The notes under the pieces were generated by a model that saw nothing but the letters and a program-made list of their open reading frames with translations, had not been told where the DNA came from and did not search any database. Shown one piece after another: positions 54,066 through 62,596 of a stretch of DNA of 64,000 nucleotides. Source of the stretch: Helicobacter canis (GTDB lineage: Bacteria > Campylobacterota > Campylobacteria > Campylobacterales > Helicobacteraceae); NCBI RefSeq assembly GCF_900451095.1, contig NZ_UGHV01000001.1:744001-808000 (forward strand). The letters run 5' to 3'. The first letter of the stretch is position 1, and every line of letters starts with the position of its first letter. The translations under genes and the position numbers were made by a program.

Positions 54066-55893
54066 AAGCTCTATTATAATCCTAGCGGCAGGGGTTGGCA
54101 GCAGGATGAAATCAAATAAGCCCAAAGTGCTGCATAGTATTTGCGGCAAGTCGATGATCGCGCGCATCACTGAAGCGGCATTGCAAGTAAGCGATGATGT
54201 GCATATCGTGCTACACCACCAAAAAGAAGCCATAGAAGCGCATTTGCGCGAGTATTTTGGAGAGAATGCTTCTATCACAATCCACACGCAAGATTGCCAA
54301 AATTTCCCCGGCACAGGCGGCGCGCTAATGCAAGGGTGCGTGAGTGATAAAAAGCTAGAATCTAGCAAAGCCTCTAGCCACCCTAGCCCCAAAGCCCAGA
54401 TAGATTCTAGTAAGCAGATGTTTGCTGTCAAATATCCGCGCACCTTAGTGCTAAATGGAGATATGCCACTCATCAGCGCAGAATCTATGCGAGCGATTAT
54501 CTTGATTGATGCTCCCATTGTCCTTAGTGTCTTGGATCTTGAGAATCCCAGCGGCTATGGGCGCGTGGTGCTAGAATCCGCATTTGCACACACGCCAAAG
54601 GTGCTAAAAATCATCGAAGAAAAAGATTGCGATGAAGCGCAAAAAGCCATAACACTTGTCAATGCTGGGATCTATGCCTTTGATACAGAGCTGCTAGAGC
54701 GTAGCCTGCCTAGACTTAGCAATGATAATGCGCAGAGAGAATACTACTTAACCGACATTATCGCGCTAGCTAGAGAACAATGGGATTCAGCTTTGCGCGA
54801 TAAATCTTTGATTGCATCGCGCGCGCGGCGGTTACATACGCCAAGTATGCGCCCTTGCGCGCGCTCGCAAAGCAAAGATTTCTCATCGCAAATCCTAGAA
54901 TCCTGCCCCGAGATGGATAAACAAACAAGCGCAATTCCTAGAATCCTAGAAGAAGACAAACAGGCTGGGCGTGAAAAATCCTGCCGCGAGCAACTTCAAC
55001 TAGAATCCACTTTTGACACCGCCACACTACACGAGCCAGCAAAGGATTCTAGGAGCTTCGCCCAAAATGCTCAAAATGTAGCCACGCCGCAGGCGGAAGG
55101 ATTTGAGATGAGAAATTGTGGCTTTCAAGGCGGGGGCGAAGGGATTTACCTAGCGGAGAGCCAAGCCCCCGCCGCAGAATCCACGATTTATCGCTCAAAG
55201 CCAACGCCCAACACACTAATCGCGCCCTTTTATGGCAATGCGCGCGAGTTTATGGGCGTCAATTCTAAGAGCGAGCTAGCTCAAGCAGAAGCTATCTGCC
55301 TGCAAGCTCTTAGGCAAAGGGCTATGGATCAAGGCGTGATTATGCGGCTGCCAGAGAGTATTTATCTAGAAGAGTGGGTGGAGTTTGAAGGAGAGTGCGA
55401 GATAGAAAATAATGTCCGCATTTGTGGCAAAAGTGTCATTAAGCATTCCCATATCAAAGCAGGTAGCGTGATAGAAGATAGTGTGATAGAGCATAGCGAC
55501 ATCGGTCCTATGGCGCATATCCGTCCCAAAAGCCACATCTCCCACACACATATAGGCAATTTTGTAGAGACCAAGTCCGCACAGCTAAATGGCGTGAAAG
55601 CAGGGCATTTAAGCTATCTTGGGGATTGCGAGATAGGCTCTGGGAGCAATGTAGGTGCTGGGGTGATCACTTGTAATTATGATGGCAAGAAAAAGCATCG
55701 CACCATTATCGGGCAGAATGTCTTCATCGGCAGCGATACCCAGCTAGTCGCCCCTGTGGAGATAGAATCTAGCTCAATCATCGGCGCAGGCTCTACAATC
55801 ACCACAAATGTCAAAAGTGGCGAGCTAGCTCTCTCACGCACCAAGCAAAGCAACATCGCAGGCTTTTTCCACCGCTTTTTTGCCAAGTCTTAG
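54058..55893 (+). CDS. glmU: bifunctional N-acetylglucosamine-1-phosphate uridyltransferase/glucosamine-1-phosphate acetyltransferase, with large inserts
   Basis: Makes UDP-GlcNAc for peptidoglycan and LPS. The uridyltransferase domain begins ILAAGVGSRMKSNKPKVLH; the left-handed beta-helix acetyltransferase domain has hexapeptides (about 440 on) and AGVITCNYDGKKKHRT. At 611 residues it exceeds the usual 430-460 by about 170. Extra sequence lies at about 98-121 (KLESSKASSHPSPKAQIDSS) and about 243-386. The second insert holds a long palindromic element (54792-54892), a 15-mer word copy (55000-55014, read L-E-S-T-F) and an R4 element (55091-55200). The ATG at 54058 is six bases from AAGGAG. The frame is intact, so the protein is probably made with surface loops. 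Confidence 0.93.
   Translation: MYKSSIIILAAGVGSRMKSNKPKVLHSICGKSMIARITEAALQVSDDVHIVLHHQKEAIEAHLREYFGENASITIHTQDCQNFPGTGGALMQGCVSDKKLESSKASSHPSPKAQIDSSKQMFAVKYPRTLVLNGDMPLISAESMRAIILIDAPIVLSVLDLENPSGYGRVVLESAFAHTPKVLKIIEEKDCDEAQKAITLVNAGIYAFDTELLERSLPRLSNDNAQREYYLTDIIALAREQWDSALRDKSLIASRARRLHTPSMRPCARSQSKDFSSQILESCPEMDKQTSAIPRILEEDKQAGREKSCREQLQLESTFDTATLHEPAKDSRSFAQNAQNVATPQAEGFEMRNCGFQGGGEGIYLAESQAPAAESTIYRSKPTPNTLIAPFYGNAREFMGVNSKSELAQAEAICLQALRQRAMDQGVIMRLPESIYLEEWVEFEGECEIENNVRICGKSVIKHSHIKAGSVIEDSVIEHSDIGPMAHIRPKSHISHTHIGNFVETKSAQLNGVKAGHLSYLGDCEIGSGSNVGAGVITCNYDGKKKHRTIIGQNVFIGSDTQLVAPVEIESSSIIGAGSTITTNVKSGELALSRTKQSNIAGFFHRFFAKS
54792..54892 (+). repeat. palindromic element R6 inside glmU
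   Basis: About 101 bases with inverted arms of about 35 bases: left TTTGCGCGATAAATCTTTG..., right complement TTTGCGATGAGAAATCTTTG..., meeting in CGCGCGCG stretches. Translated in frame as R-D-K-S-L-I-A-S-R-A-R-R to S-K-D-F-S-S-Q. Confidence 0.8.
55000..55014 (+). repeat. 15-mer word inside glmU (reverse orientation)
   Basis: CTAGAATCCACTTTT, read L-E-S-T-F. Confidence 0.85.
55091..55200 (+). repeat. palindromic element R4 inside glmU
   Basis: Shares both ends with the mod1 copy at 7001-7113; the length differs by three bases, so the frame is kept. Read as F-E-M-R-N-C-G-F ... S-T-I-Y-R-S-K. Confidence 0.88.
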
Positions 55894-55964
55894 GCTAGTG
55901 CTAAGTCGTAGCTAAGTCAAAATCAGCTATCCTAATCGTGCATAAGGGGATATAAGGAGTGCTG

Positions 55965-57545
55965 ATGTTAAAGACTTTCCGTGCGAAGATGATTTTTACA
56001 TTGATTGTGTTTTTTGTCGTGGGGGTGCTTGGGCTAATCGCCCTGCTGCAAAGCAACTTCAACAAACTTGCCAAAAAAGAATCCACTCACACAGTAAATA
56101 TGCTTAGTAAATCTATCTTCTACACAATCCGCGCGGGTATGAATATCGGCTCAAGAGAAGCCATTGAAGCTAGCGTGCAGGACTCTAAATCTATCCCAGG
56201 TATCGAAGATGTCAAGATCTATCAAGCTCCAAGCGTGGTGGAGCTCTTTGCCATACAGGAGCCGCTTATCCCCACAGAAGTCGTGCGCAAGGTCTTTGAT
56301 GGCAAGGAGTCAGTGCTAGAATCTAGCGGAGAGTTTGCTCTGCTCTATGAGCCGCTTATAGCCCAAGATAGTTGCCTTATGTGCCACGCCAATGCGCAAA
56401 AAGATGAAGTCCTAGGCGTTATGGAGCTGAAAATCTCGCTCAAAGAGCTGCACGAAGGGATTGTAGAGAGTATGTATTGGGTCATTGGCACAACGGCTGT
56501 GGCGTGTCTAATGGCATTGGGCGGGCTGTGGGTGTTTTTTGAAAGGGAGCTTATCGCTCCACTAGGATTTTTACGCGCTATGGCACAGGATCTCACCAGC
56601 ACCAAAGAGGGCGATCTCACCAAACGCATAGCCATAAAGAGACAAGATGAAGTAGGGATCACTTCATCATTTTTCAATCGCTTTATAGAAAAAATCCAAA
56701 ACACCATAAAAATCGCTAAAAATGTCTCCACGGAAAATCTCCAGACTATAAACAATCTCAATGAAATCTCCCTAGAGCTATCCAAAAACTCCTCCATACA
56801 AGTAGCACATATCGATACGGTTGGTGTGTTTGCCAAAGATATAGCCCAGCAGACTCAGCAGACTAAAGATGATATTGCCAAAATGGTAGAAAATGTCTCA
56901 AACACGCAAAATGCGCTTGATGAGTTTATACAAGATCTAGAATCTGTCGCAAGCAAAATGCAGCAATCAAGCCAAGATCATCAGCAGATTTTTGAAAGCG
57001 CGAAAGTCCTTGTAGAAAATGCCGACCAAACGCGCCAAACACTCTCTTTCATAGCAGATATTGCTGATCAAACCAATCTTCTAGCCTTAAATGCTGCCAT
57101 TGAAGCCGCTAGAGCAGGGGAGCACGGCAGGGGCTTTGCTGTGGTGGCAGATGAGGTAAGAAAGCTAGCGGAGCGCACGCAAAAATCCTTAAACGAAATC
57201 TCTGCGATGACAAATGCGAGTGTGCAGAGCATACAAGAAGTAGGAGAAGAGATCCAATCCACCGCGCAAGAAGCCCAGCAAGTCGCAGACCAAGCCCAAG
57301 ATCTCATCAATAACGCCCACCGCACCAAAGAGCTTCTAGACCAGAGCTTGCAGGCATCTGGCAATATCGCTAAGAAAAATGAAGAAATCTTTGCCAAGAC
57401 TCTTAGCCTAAGCCAGCAAATGGAAGAAATCATCAAGCTCTCATCGCGCACCAAAGAGCTAGGCAAGCAGGTAGAATCTATCGTGAAAAGCACCGAGCAA
57501 AAGACCAAAGAGCTAGATGGCGGGATCTCTGCGTTTAAGACTTAG
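55965..57545 (+). CDS. methyl-accepting chemotaxis protein with a c-type heme motif
   Basis: Transmembrane chemoreceptor of 526 residues. The first helix is at about 9-29, a small periplasmic sensor at about 30-168, a second helix at about 170-192, then HAMP and a signalling hairpin with [33 protein letters not shown]. The periplasmic part contains [11 protein letters not shown], a CxxCH heme-attachment motif, then [11 protein letters not shown], resembling DUF3365/Tll0287-like heme sensors. A heme c sensor would report redox state or ligand gases. The ATG at 55965 follows AAGGAG; a GTG at 55959 is less likely. CcsBA in this window would attach the heme. Confidence 0.88.
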   Translation: MLKTFRAKMIFTLIVFFVVGVLGLIALLQSNFNKLAKKESTHTVNMLSKSIFYTIRAGMNIGSREAIEASVQDSKSIPGIEDVKIYQAPSVVELFAIQEPLIPTEVVRKVFDGKESVLESSGEFALLYEPLIAQDSCLMCHANAQKDEVLGVMELKISLKELHEGIVESMYWVIGTTAVACLMALGGLWVFFERELIAPLGFLRAMAQDLTSTKEGDLTKRIAIKRQDEVGITSSFFNRFIEKIQNTIKIAKNVSTENLQTINNLNEISLELSKNSSIQVAHIDTVGVFAKDIAQQTQQTKDDIAKMVENVSNTQNALDEFIQDLESVASKMQQSSQDHQQIFESAKVLVENADQTRQTLSFIADIADQTNLLALNAAIEAARAGEHGRGFAVVADEVRKLAERTQKSLNEISAMTNASVQSIQEVGEEIQSTAQEAQQVADQAQDLINNAHRTKELLDQSLQASGNIAKKNEEIFAKTLSLSQQMEEIIKLSSRTKELGKQVESIVKSTEQKTKELDGGISAFKT

Positions 57546-58141
57546 TGAGTCCTAAGCCCTCCATAGCTGGTGGCAAGCCTAGATCCGCGTTTGTTGTGAG
57601 CGAGCCAAACACCACAGCCCCACCGCAAAGCGTAGCTTCTTTAGAAAACAAGCAAAGCGAAGTTTCTTTAGAAAACAAGGGATACCGCTCGCCGTTAGGC
57701 GATGTTTCTTTAGTAATCCATAAAAATATACCAAAAAACATAGCCTAGAATCCGTGTTTGTTATGGATCGCCACGCGGTGCAGAAGCACCGCTCGCGATG
57801 ACAAAAGAGACTTTCACACTAGAATCCACTTTTGAAACACCCACCGCCCCGCCGCAAAGCGTAGCTTCTTTAGTAACCATAAAAACATAAAAAGTGGATT
57901 CTAGGGGGTTTAGGCTTGTTTCATCACCGCTTTGGGATTCTAGCTGCGCAAGCTGAATCCTTGTCAAAAAGTGGATTCTAGTATAAAGCTTCTGCGGCTA
58001 TAAGTGTGAGATAAGTTTGTGTGGGTGTGGTGGCTTGTGGGGTTCTAGGATAGGGGCTAGGATCTAGGATCTACAAGCTTATCAATGCCTAGCAGTAGCG
58101 ATCTGCTAGGCGCGATATTTGCGTGAGCTTGTCAAGCTTTG
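57546..58141. repeat. intergenic repeat cluster
   Basis: About 600 bases without a credible gene: three TTTCTTTAG-type units (57640-57720), R2 elements (57762-57802), 15-mer word copies (about 57820, 57893, 57966, in both orientations) and a CAAAGCGTAGCTTCTTTAG unit near 57853. Confidence 0.75.
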
Positions 58142-58792
58142 TTATCTGTCAAGCAGTGTTGCAAACTGCTTGATTTCATCTTCTTGAGCGGCGATGATTT
58201 CTTTAGCGATTTTTGTAATAGTGGCATTATTTGTAATGCTTAATATCTGCTTTGCTGCATCAATCGCGCCTTGATGATGGGCGATCATAGCTTTCATATA
58301 CGCGCGCTCTAGCGTTTCATTGCTATCAAGCTTTGCCATCTCTTGCATCATTACTTCCATATCGCTTTTGGCTTGTTTGACAAACTGCTGGTATTGCTCT
58401 TGCGGTAGTGTCTGCTTAAGCTGCTTTTCATCGCGCAAAAGCTTAGTAAAGTATAGGATCTCTTTTTCTTGTGCTGTGATGATGTTTTGAGCGAGTTGTT
58501 TAAGTGTGGGATTTAGATCCTTGCTTGCGATGAGCTTCTTTGATGAGAGGATCGCGCCTTGGTGGTGAGGGATCATATTTTTGATGAAATCCACATTTAC
58601 CTCCCCACTCTCTACAAACTCTGTCTCTAGCATTGGGGCGTGCATCGCATCTAGGACTTCTTGTGTGCTGGATTTTAGGGCTTGGGCTGTATGTGTGTGG
58701 CTTGGAGTATGTGTGCTGTGATTGGCAGGGTCTGCCATAGATAGCTGGATAAGCATACTAGCGGCTATGCAGGATATGGCTATTTTCTTCAT
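58142..58792 (-). CDS. DUF305 family periplasmic protein
   Basis: 216 residues with a signal peptide (MKKIAISCIAASMLIQLSMA). Two ferritin-like helical hairpins carry the DUF305 signature twice: FIKNMIPHHQGAI and YMKAMIAHHQGAIDAA. A His-rich segment (NHSTHTPSHTHT) follows the signal peptide. DUF305 proteins are linked to copper and other metal handling; metal binding through the HHQ motifs is likely but the metal is not shown. Start supported by AAGGAGCTTAT. It is transcribed away from the TonB-dependent receptor. Confidence 0.85.
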   Translation of the reverse strand: MKKIAISCIAASMLIQLSMADPANHSTHTPSHTHTAQALKSSTQEVLDAMHAPMLETEFVESGEVNVDFIKNMIPHHQGAILSSKKLIASKDLNPTLKQLAQNIITAQEKEILYFTKLLRDEKQLKQTLPQEQYQQFVKQAKSDMEVMMQEMAKLDSNETLERAYMKAMIAHHQGAIDAAKQILSITNNATITKIAKEIIAAQEDEIKQFATLLDR

Positions 58793-59004
58793 ATAAGCTC
58801 CTTGTGGTTAAATGGGAGTTGCATTCTAATATCACTTGGCTAATCAATCGCCACGCACGCCTTACCCCCTAGTCAAAAGATAGAATCTACACTATATTTA
58901 TCTTTTTGATATTACTAATATAAATAACTTAATACCATAGTAAGAAACAATAAACTATAATCATACCTTGATCGCACAATCAAACGATAGAGCAAAGGAT
59001 AGTA

Positions 59005-61236
59005 ATGACACATAAAGCGACCCTAGCCACCGCGCTTGTAGCAAGCATAGCTACGCAAGTTTCAGCCACCGCGCAAGAGCCACAAACCCCCCAAGAGACA
59101 AAGAGCTTGCAGCCTGTTACTACAATCGCTGCCAAAATCCCCACACCCATAGAGCAAGCCCCAGGTAATACCAGCATAATCAACAAGCACGATATTGCTA
59201 TCCGCCCTAATTATCGCTTCACCGATACACTGCGCGGACACGAGGGCGTGCTTCAGCCTAAGGGCAGGGGTATGGAGACCTTTGATGGCGCGATGATTCG
59301 CGGGATCAATAATGGTGCGCTGCTAATGGTAGATGGCGTGATTTTAAACGACATCAACAACAACACCAAAATGCTCACCACAATGCGCGCACACGACTTG
59401 GAGCGCGTAGAAATCACGCGTGGGGCTAGCTCGGCTCTGTATGGTTCAGGCGCGCTTAGTGGGGCTATCAATTTCATCACTGCTATGCCTGATTCGCTCT
59501 CTGTGTATGGCAGCCTAGGCTATGGGAATCCATTTAGCCAAAATGGCGCACCAGAGAATTTAACAAACTGGTATCTAAGCGTGGGGGATAGCTTCTTTGA
59601 TAAATCCTTGCGCGTGAAAGCCACTTATGGTGGGAGCTTTTCTAGCGGCTATGCTGCGGATAATGCGTGGGTCAATGCTAGTGGCGATAATGGCATAGGC
59701 GGCTTAAGCGGTAGCGTGCCATCGCACAAAACCGATGGCACACCGATTGTGCTTGTGGGGGATATGGGACGCCAGCGATATGCCACACACGATGCAAAAA
59801 TCAAAGCCCAAGCAGATATTGGGAGTAGTGGCGTGCTAGATGCGTGGGTGCAATACTCTAGCTACAACTATATCCACCACCGCCAGCAAAGCTTCCTGCG
59901 CGATGAAAATGGCAATGTCGCGTGGGGTAATGCCACAAGCCCAAACAGCACACAAGGCAGCGCACCTTATGCGTTTGTCGGCGGTATGGGCAATGAAATC
60001 TACAACCAAGTCATCTCCGCACTAAGCTATACACACTACTTTGGTAGCAATGAGTGGCGCACAAGCCTAAATCACACTTATGGCAATGATATTTGGGCTG
60101 GTCCTAGCGGCGGGGCTTCGCCCTTTGGCGGAGCTGGGAGCAAGCAAGATCACCACTACAACACACTCAATGTTGAAAGCACTTTTACCCTGCGTTTGTC
60201 CCAAGCCCATAGCCTGCTCTTTGGCGTGCAGGAGCGATATAGCGGCTATAAGCAAAATGCCTATAATCTTAGCGATTGGCGCGATTTTGCCTCTAGCACC
60301 GCACTTAGCAAGACAATCACCGGGACGCATAATTTCCTAGGCGTGTTTGTGCATTATCAAGCTGCGTGGAGCAAATATTTTAGCACCGGGCTTAGCGGGC
60401 GGTGGGATTTATGGCAGGGCTTTAACTACACAGACACCACCAAACCCAATGCCCCAAATGCTACGCATAATCAATTCTCCCCAAAGCTTTCGCTAAATTT
60501 CACGCCCTTTTCTAGCGACTATGCCACGACAATCATCAAGGCTTCAGGGGGTAGCTCATTTCGCGCCCCTACTTTCAACCAAAAATTCCGCGACTATATC
60601 CGCAACGATGGCGTCCAGACTTCGGGCAATCCACACCTAAAGCCAGAAGAGCTCTATAGCTATGATATAGGGCTAGAGCAGTCCTTATACCCAGAATCCA
60701 CTTTTGCCGCGCAACTCAAGCTCTACTACTTTGATAGCTTTTTCACCAATGCCATAACCACCATCGGCAAAAATTTAGAAAACGCCCAAAAAGCCCGCAT
60801 AAACGGCATAGAGCTATCATATAGGCAAAAGCTCTTTGGCTATGGGGGGCTGTTTGCTAGCTATACGCTCTACAATGCCAAACTTACCCAAGATCTCATA
60901 TCAGGCAGCCAAGTAATAGCAGCGGGCAATCGCCTACCCGGAGTCCCAGAGCATTCAGGCTATGTGCAGCTCTACTATGATGATGGCAGGCTCTTTGGAT
61001 CGCTTTCTTGTGAGATGGCAAGCAAGCGGTATAAAGACTTAGATAATGCAAGCCAAAAGGTGTGGGGCGTGTATTCTAGCAGTGATGCTTACTATTTGCT
61101 TGATATGCGGCTAGGGTATAGATTCCAGCACCTTGAGCTAAGTGCTAATTTTACTAACTTGCTTGACTACCAATATTATGCCTACTACCGCGCCCCGGGC
61201 AGGGCATTTTACCTAGAAGTAGCAAGTAGATTCTAG
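59005..61236 (+). CDS. TonB-dependent outer-membrane receptor
   Basis: 743 residues. Signal peptide about 1-23, plug domain with RGINNGALLMVDGVILND and ITRGASSALYGSGALSGAIN, then a 22-strand barrel ending LEVASRF with a terminal Phe. The plug resembles siderophore/heme receptors; the ligand cannot be read. A 15-mer word copy at 60692-60706 encodes E-S-T-F in a barrel strand or loop. The 212-base upstream region is very AT-rich with short inverted AT runs, which could hold a Fur site; I could not define one exactly. Confidence 0.88.
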   Translation: MTHKATLATALVASIATQVSATAQEPQTPQETKSLQPVTTIAAKIPTPIEQAPGNTSIINKHDIAIRPNYRFTDTLRGHEGVLQPKGRGMETFDGAMIRGINNGALLMVDGVILNDINNNTKMLTTMRAHDLERVEITRGASSALYGSGALSGAINFITAMPDSLSVYGSLGYGNPFSQNGAPENLTNWYLSVGDSFFDKSLRVKATYGGSFSSGYAADNAWVNASGDNGIGGLSGSVPSHKTDGTPIVLVGDMGRQRYATHDAKIKAQADIGSSGVLDAWVQYSSYNYIHHRQQSFLRDENGNVAWGNATSPNSTQGSAPYAFVGGMGNEIYNQVISALSYTHYFGSNEWRTSLNHTYGNDIWAGPSGGASPFGGAGSKQDHHYNTLNVESTFTLRLSQAHSLLFGVQERYSGYKQNAYNLSDWRDFASSTALSKTITGTHNFLGVFVHYQAAWSKYFSTGLSGRWDLWQGFNYTDTTKPNAPNATHNQFSPKLSLNFTPFSSDYATTIIKASGGSSFRAPTFNQKFRDYIRNDGVQTSGNPHLKPEELYSYDIGLEQSLYPESTFAAQLKLYYFDSFFTNAITTIGKNLENAQKARINGIELSYRQKLFGYGGLFASYTLYNAKLTQDLISGSQVIAAGNRLPGVPEHSGYVQLYYDDGRLFGSLSCEMASKRYKDLDNASQKVWGVYSSSDAYYLLDMRLGYRFQHLELSANFTNLLDYQYYAYYRAPGRAFYLEVASRF
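60692..60706 (+). repeat. 15-mer word inside the TonB-dependent receptor
   Basis: CAGAATCCACTTTTG, one mismatch to the word, in frame. Confidence 0.7.
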
Positions 61237-61260
61237 GGAGTAGCTAGGTGCAATGAGCTT

Positions 61261-61305
61261 TATGGGGGGTTTGGGAGATGATAATAACTACTCCAAATCC
61301 CCATA
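61261..61305. terminator. hairpin between convergent receptor and gpsA
   Basis: TATGGGG...TTTGGGAG pairs with CTCCAAA...CCCCATA (one bulge, one G-T pair). Its position between two convergent genes suits a bidirectional terminator, though there is no strong T run. Confidence 0.6.
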
Positions 61306-61340
61306 TCACGCTAATGTTATCTCTAAGATCAAATCTTTTG

Positions 61341-62255
61341 CTAGTCCCTTTGTGCCATAAGGGCTAGAATCCCCTCTCTACACGGCTTGCCATTTAGGAT
61401 TTGCACCACTTCATTGACAATGGGTGTGTAGATGTCTTTGCGTGTGGCGATTGTGTGGATAGCGCGTGCGGTGCGCACTCCTTCAGCTACCTCGCCTATT
61501 TCTTCTAGCACGCTTTGCAGCGACTTACCTTGCGCAAGCCCTAGCCCCACGCGGTAGTTGCGCGAGAGTGTAGAGCCAGCTGTCAAAAACAAATCCCCCG
61601 AGCCAGAGAGACCTAAAAATGTCTCCGTCTTTGCCCCAAACACTCGCCCAAATCGCTCCATCTCCACAAGCCCACGAGCAAGCAAGGCGGCTTTAGCATT
61701 ATTGCCAAGCCCTAAGCCATCGCTTATCCCGCCGGCAATGGCTATGACATTTTTGTATGCTCCTGCGATTTCCGCGCCTACTAAATCATCGCCTACATAC
61801 ATTTTCATAAAGCTAGGAAATGCTGTGCTAAAGCTCTGTGCTATGCGCGGATCTTGCGCGTGGATAGCCACGGCACAGGGCAGGCACTGGCGCACTTCTT
61901 TGGCGAAGCTTGGACCACTAAGCGCGCAGATATTCTTAGGATCCATAAATTCCGCCGCGATTTGATGCACAAATGCCCCACTTTGCTCCTCTATGCCCTT
62001 TGAGGCAAAGAGATAGAATGCGCGTGGGTTTTTGGGCATTGTGGCAAGGAACTCACGCAGATACGCCACGCTAATGGCGATCACTATAAGCTCCGCTTCA
62101 CACGCTTCTTCTAGGCTCACTTGCCTAATGCCAAAGGGTGTCCCCCACTTATCATCTAGCTTGCGCCGTGAAAAGATCCGCACCTCTTGCTTATGCGCTA
62201 GAGCAAATGCCAGCGCGCTGCCCCACGCTCCACCACCACATACACTAATCATCAT
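61341..62255 (-). CDS. gpsA: glycerol-3-phosphate dehydrogenase (NAD(P)+)
   Basis: Makes sn-glycerol 3-phosphate for phospholipids. The N-terminal [17 protein letters not shown] is the dinucleotide fold; GPSFAKEV and a catalytic-Lys region [20 protein letters not shown] follow. ATG at 62255 (or 62252) gives about 304 residues, the normal length. The frame stays open upstream to 62432, but that extension is made of repeat sequence (15-mer word and R2) and is not needed. A GGTGGA ribosome-binding site precedes 62255. Confidence 0.93.
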   Translation of the reverse strand: MMISVCGGGAWGSALAFALAHKQEVRIFSRRKLDDKWGTPFGIRQVSLEEACEAELIVIAISVAYLREFLATMPKNPRAFYLFASKGIEEQSGAFVHQIAAEFMDPKNICALSGPSFAKEVRQCLPCAVAIHAQDPRIAQSFSTAFPSFMKMYVGDDLVGAEIAGAYKNVIAIAGGISDGLGLGNNAKAALLARGLVEMERFGRVFGAKTETFLGLSGSGDLFLTAGSTLSRNYRVGLGLAQGKSLQSVLEEIGEVAEGVRTARAIHTIATRKDIYTPIVNEVVQILNGKPCREGILALMAQRD

Positions 62256-62596
62256 TCCACCTATGTATTGTTTGCTTATATTATAGACAAATTCTAGCGT
62301 TTGTGTGATACCTAGCATAGCCGCCTTTACACTAGAATCCACTTTTGTGCTGCGGATCGCCACGCAAGCACTACCGCACTTGCTCGCGATGACAAATTTG
62401 GGCTTTTTCTTAGAATCCACCTTAGAATCCACTTTTCATAAAAGTGGATTCTAGCTTTTGCTCTGTGTTTGCCTGCCCTCCTAAAACTAAGCAGTATTTT
62501 AGTGATTTTCAAGTATATTTAACCCTTTTAGCTGAAGACACAAGCCCCATATAGCACAGAAAGCAAAGCCCATAAGGATTAAAAGGATCAGGAAGT
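62256..62596. repeat. repeat-bearing gap between gpsA and argF
   Basis: Divergent promoter region. R2 element at 62348-62396, and 15-mer word copies near 62330, 62411 and as an inverted pair at 62423-62453. AAAAGGATCAGGAAGT precedes argF. Confidence 0.7.

Noticed and set aside
62256-62432. N-terminal extension of GpsA
   Set aside because: Composed of the 15-mer word and an R2 element; the normal start at 62255 already gives full family length.
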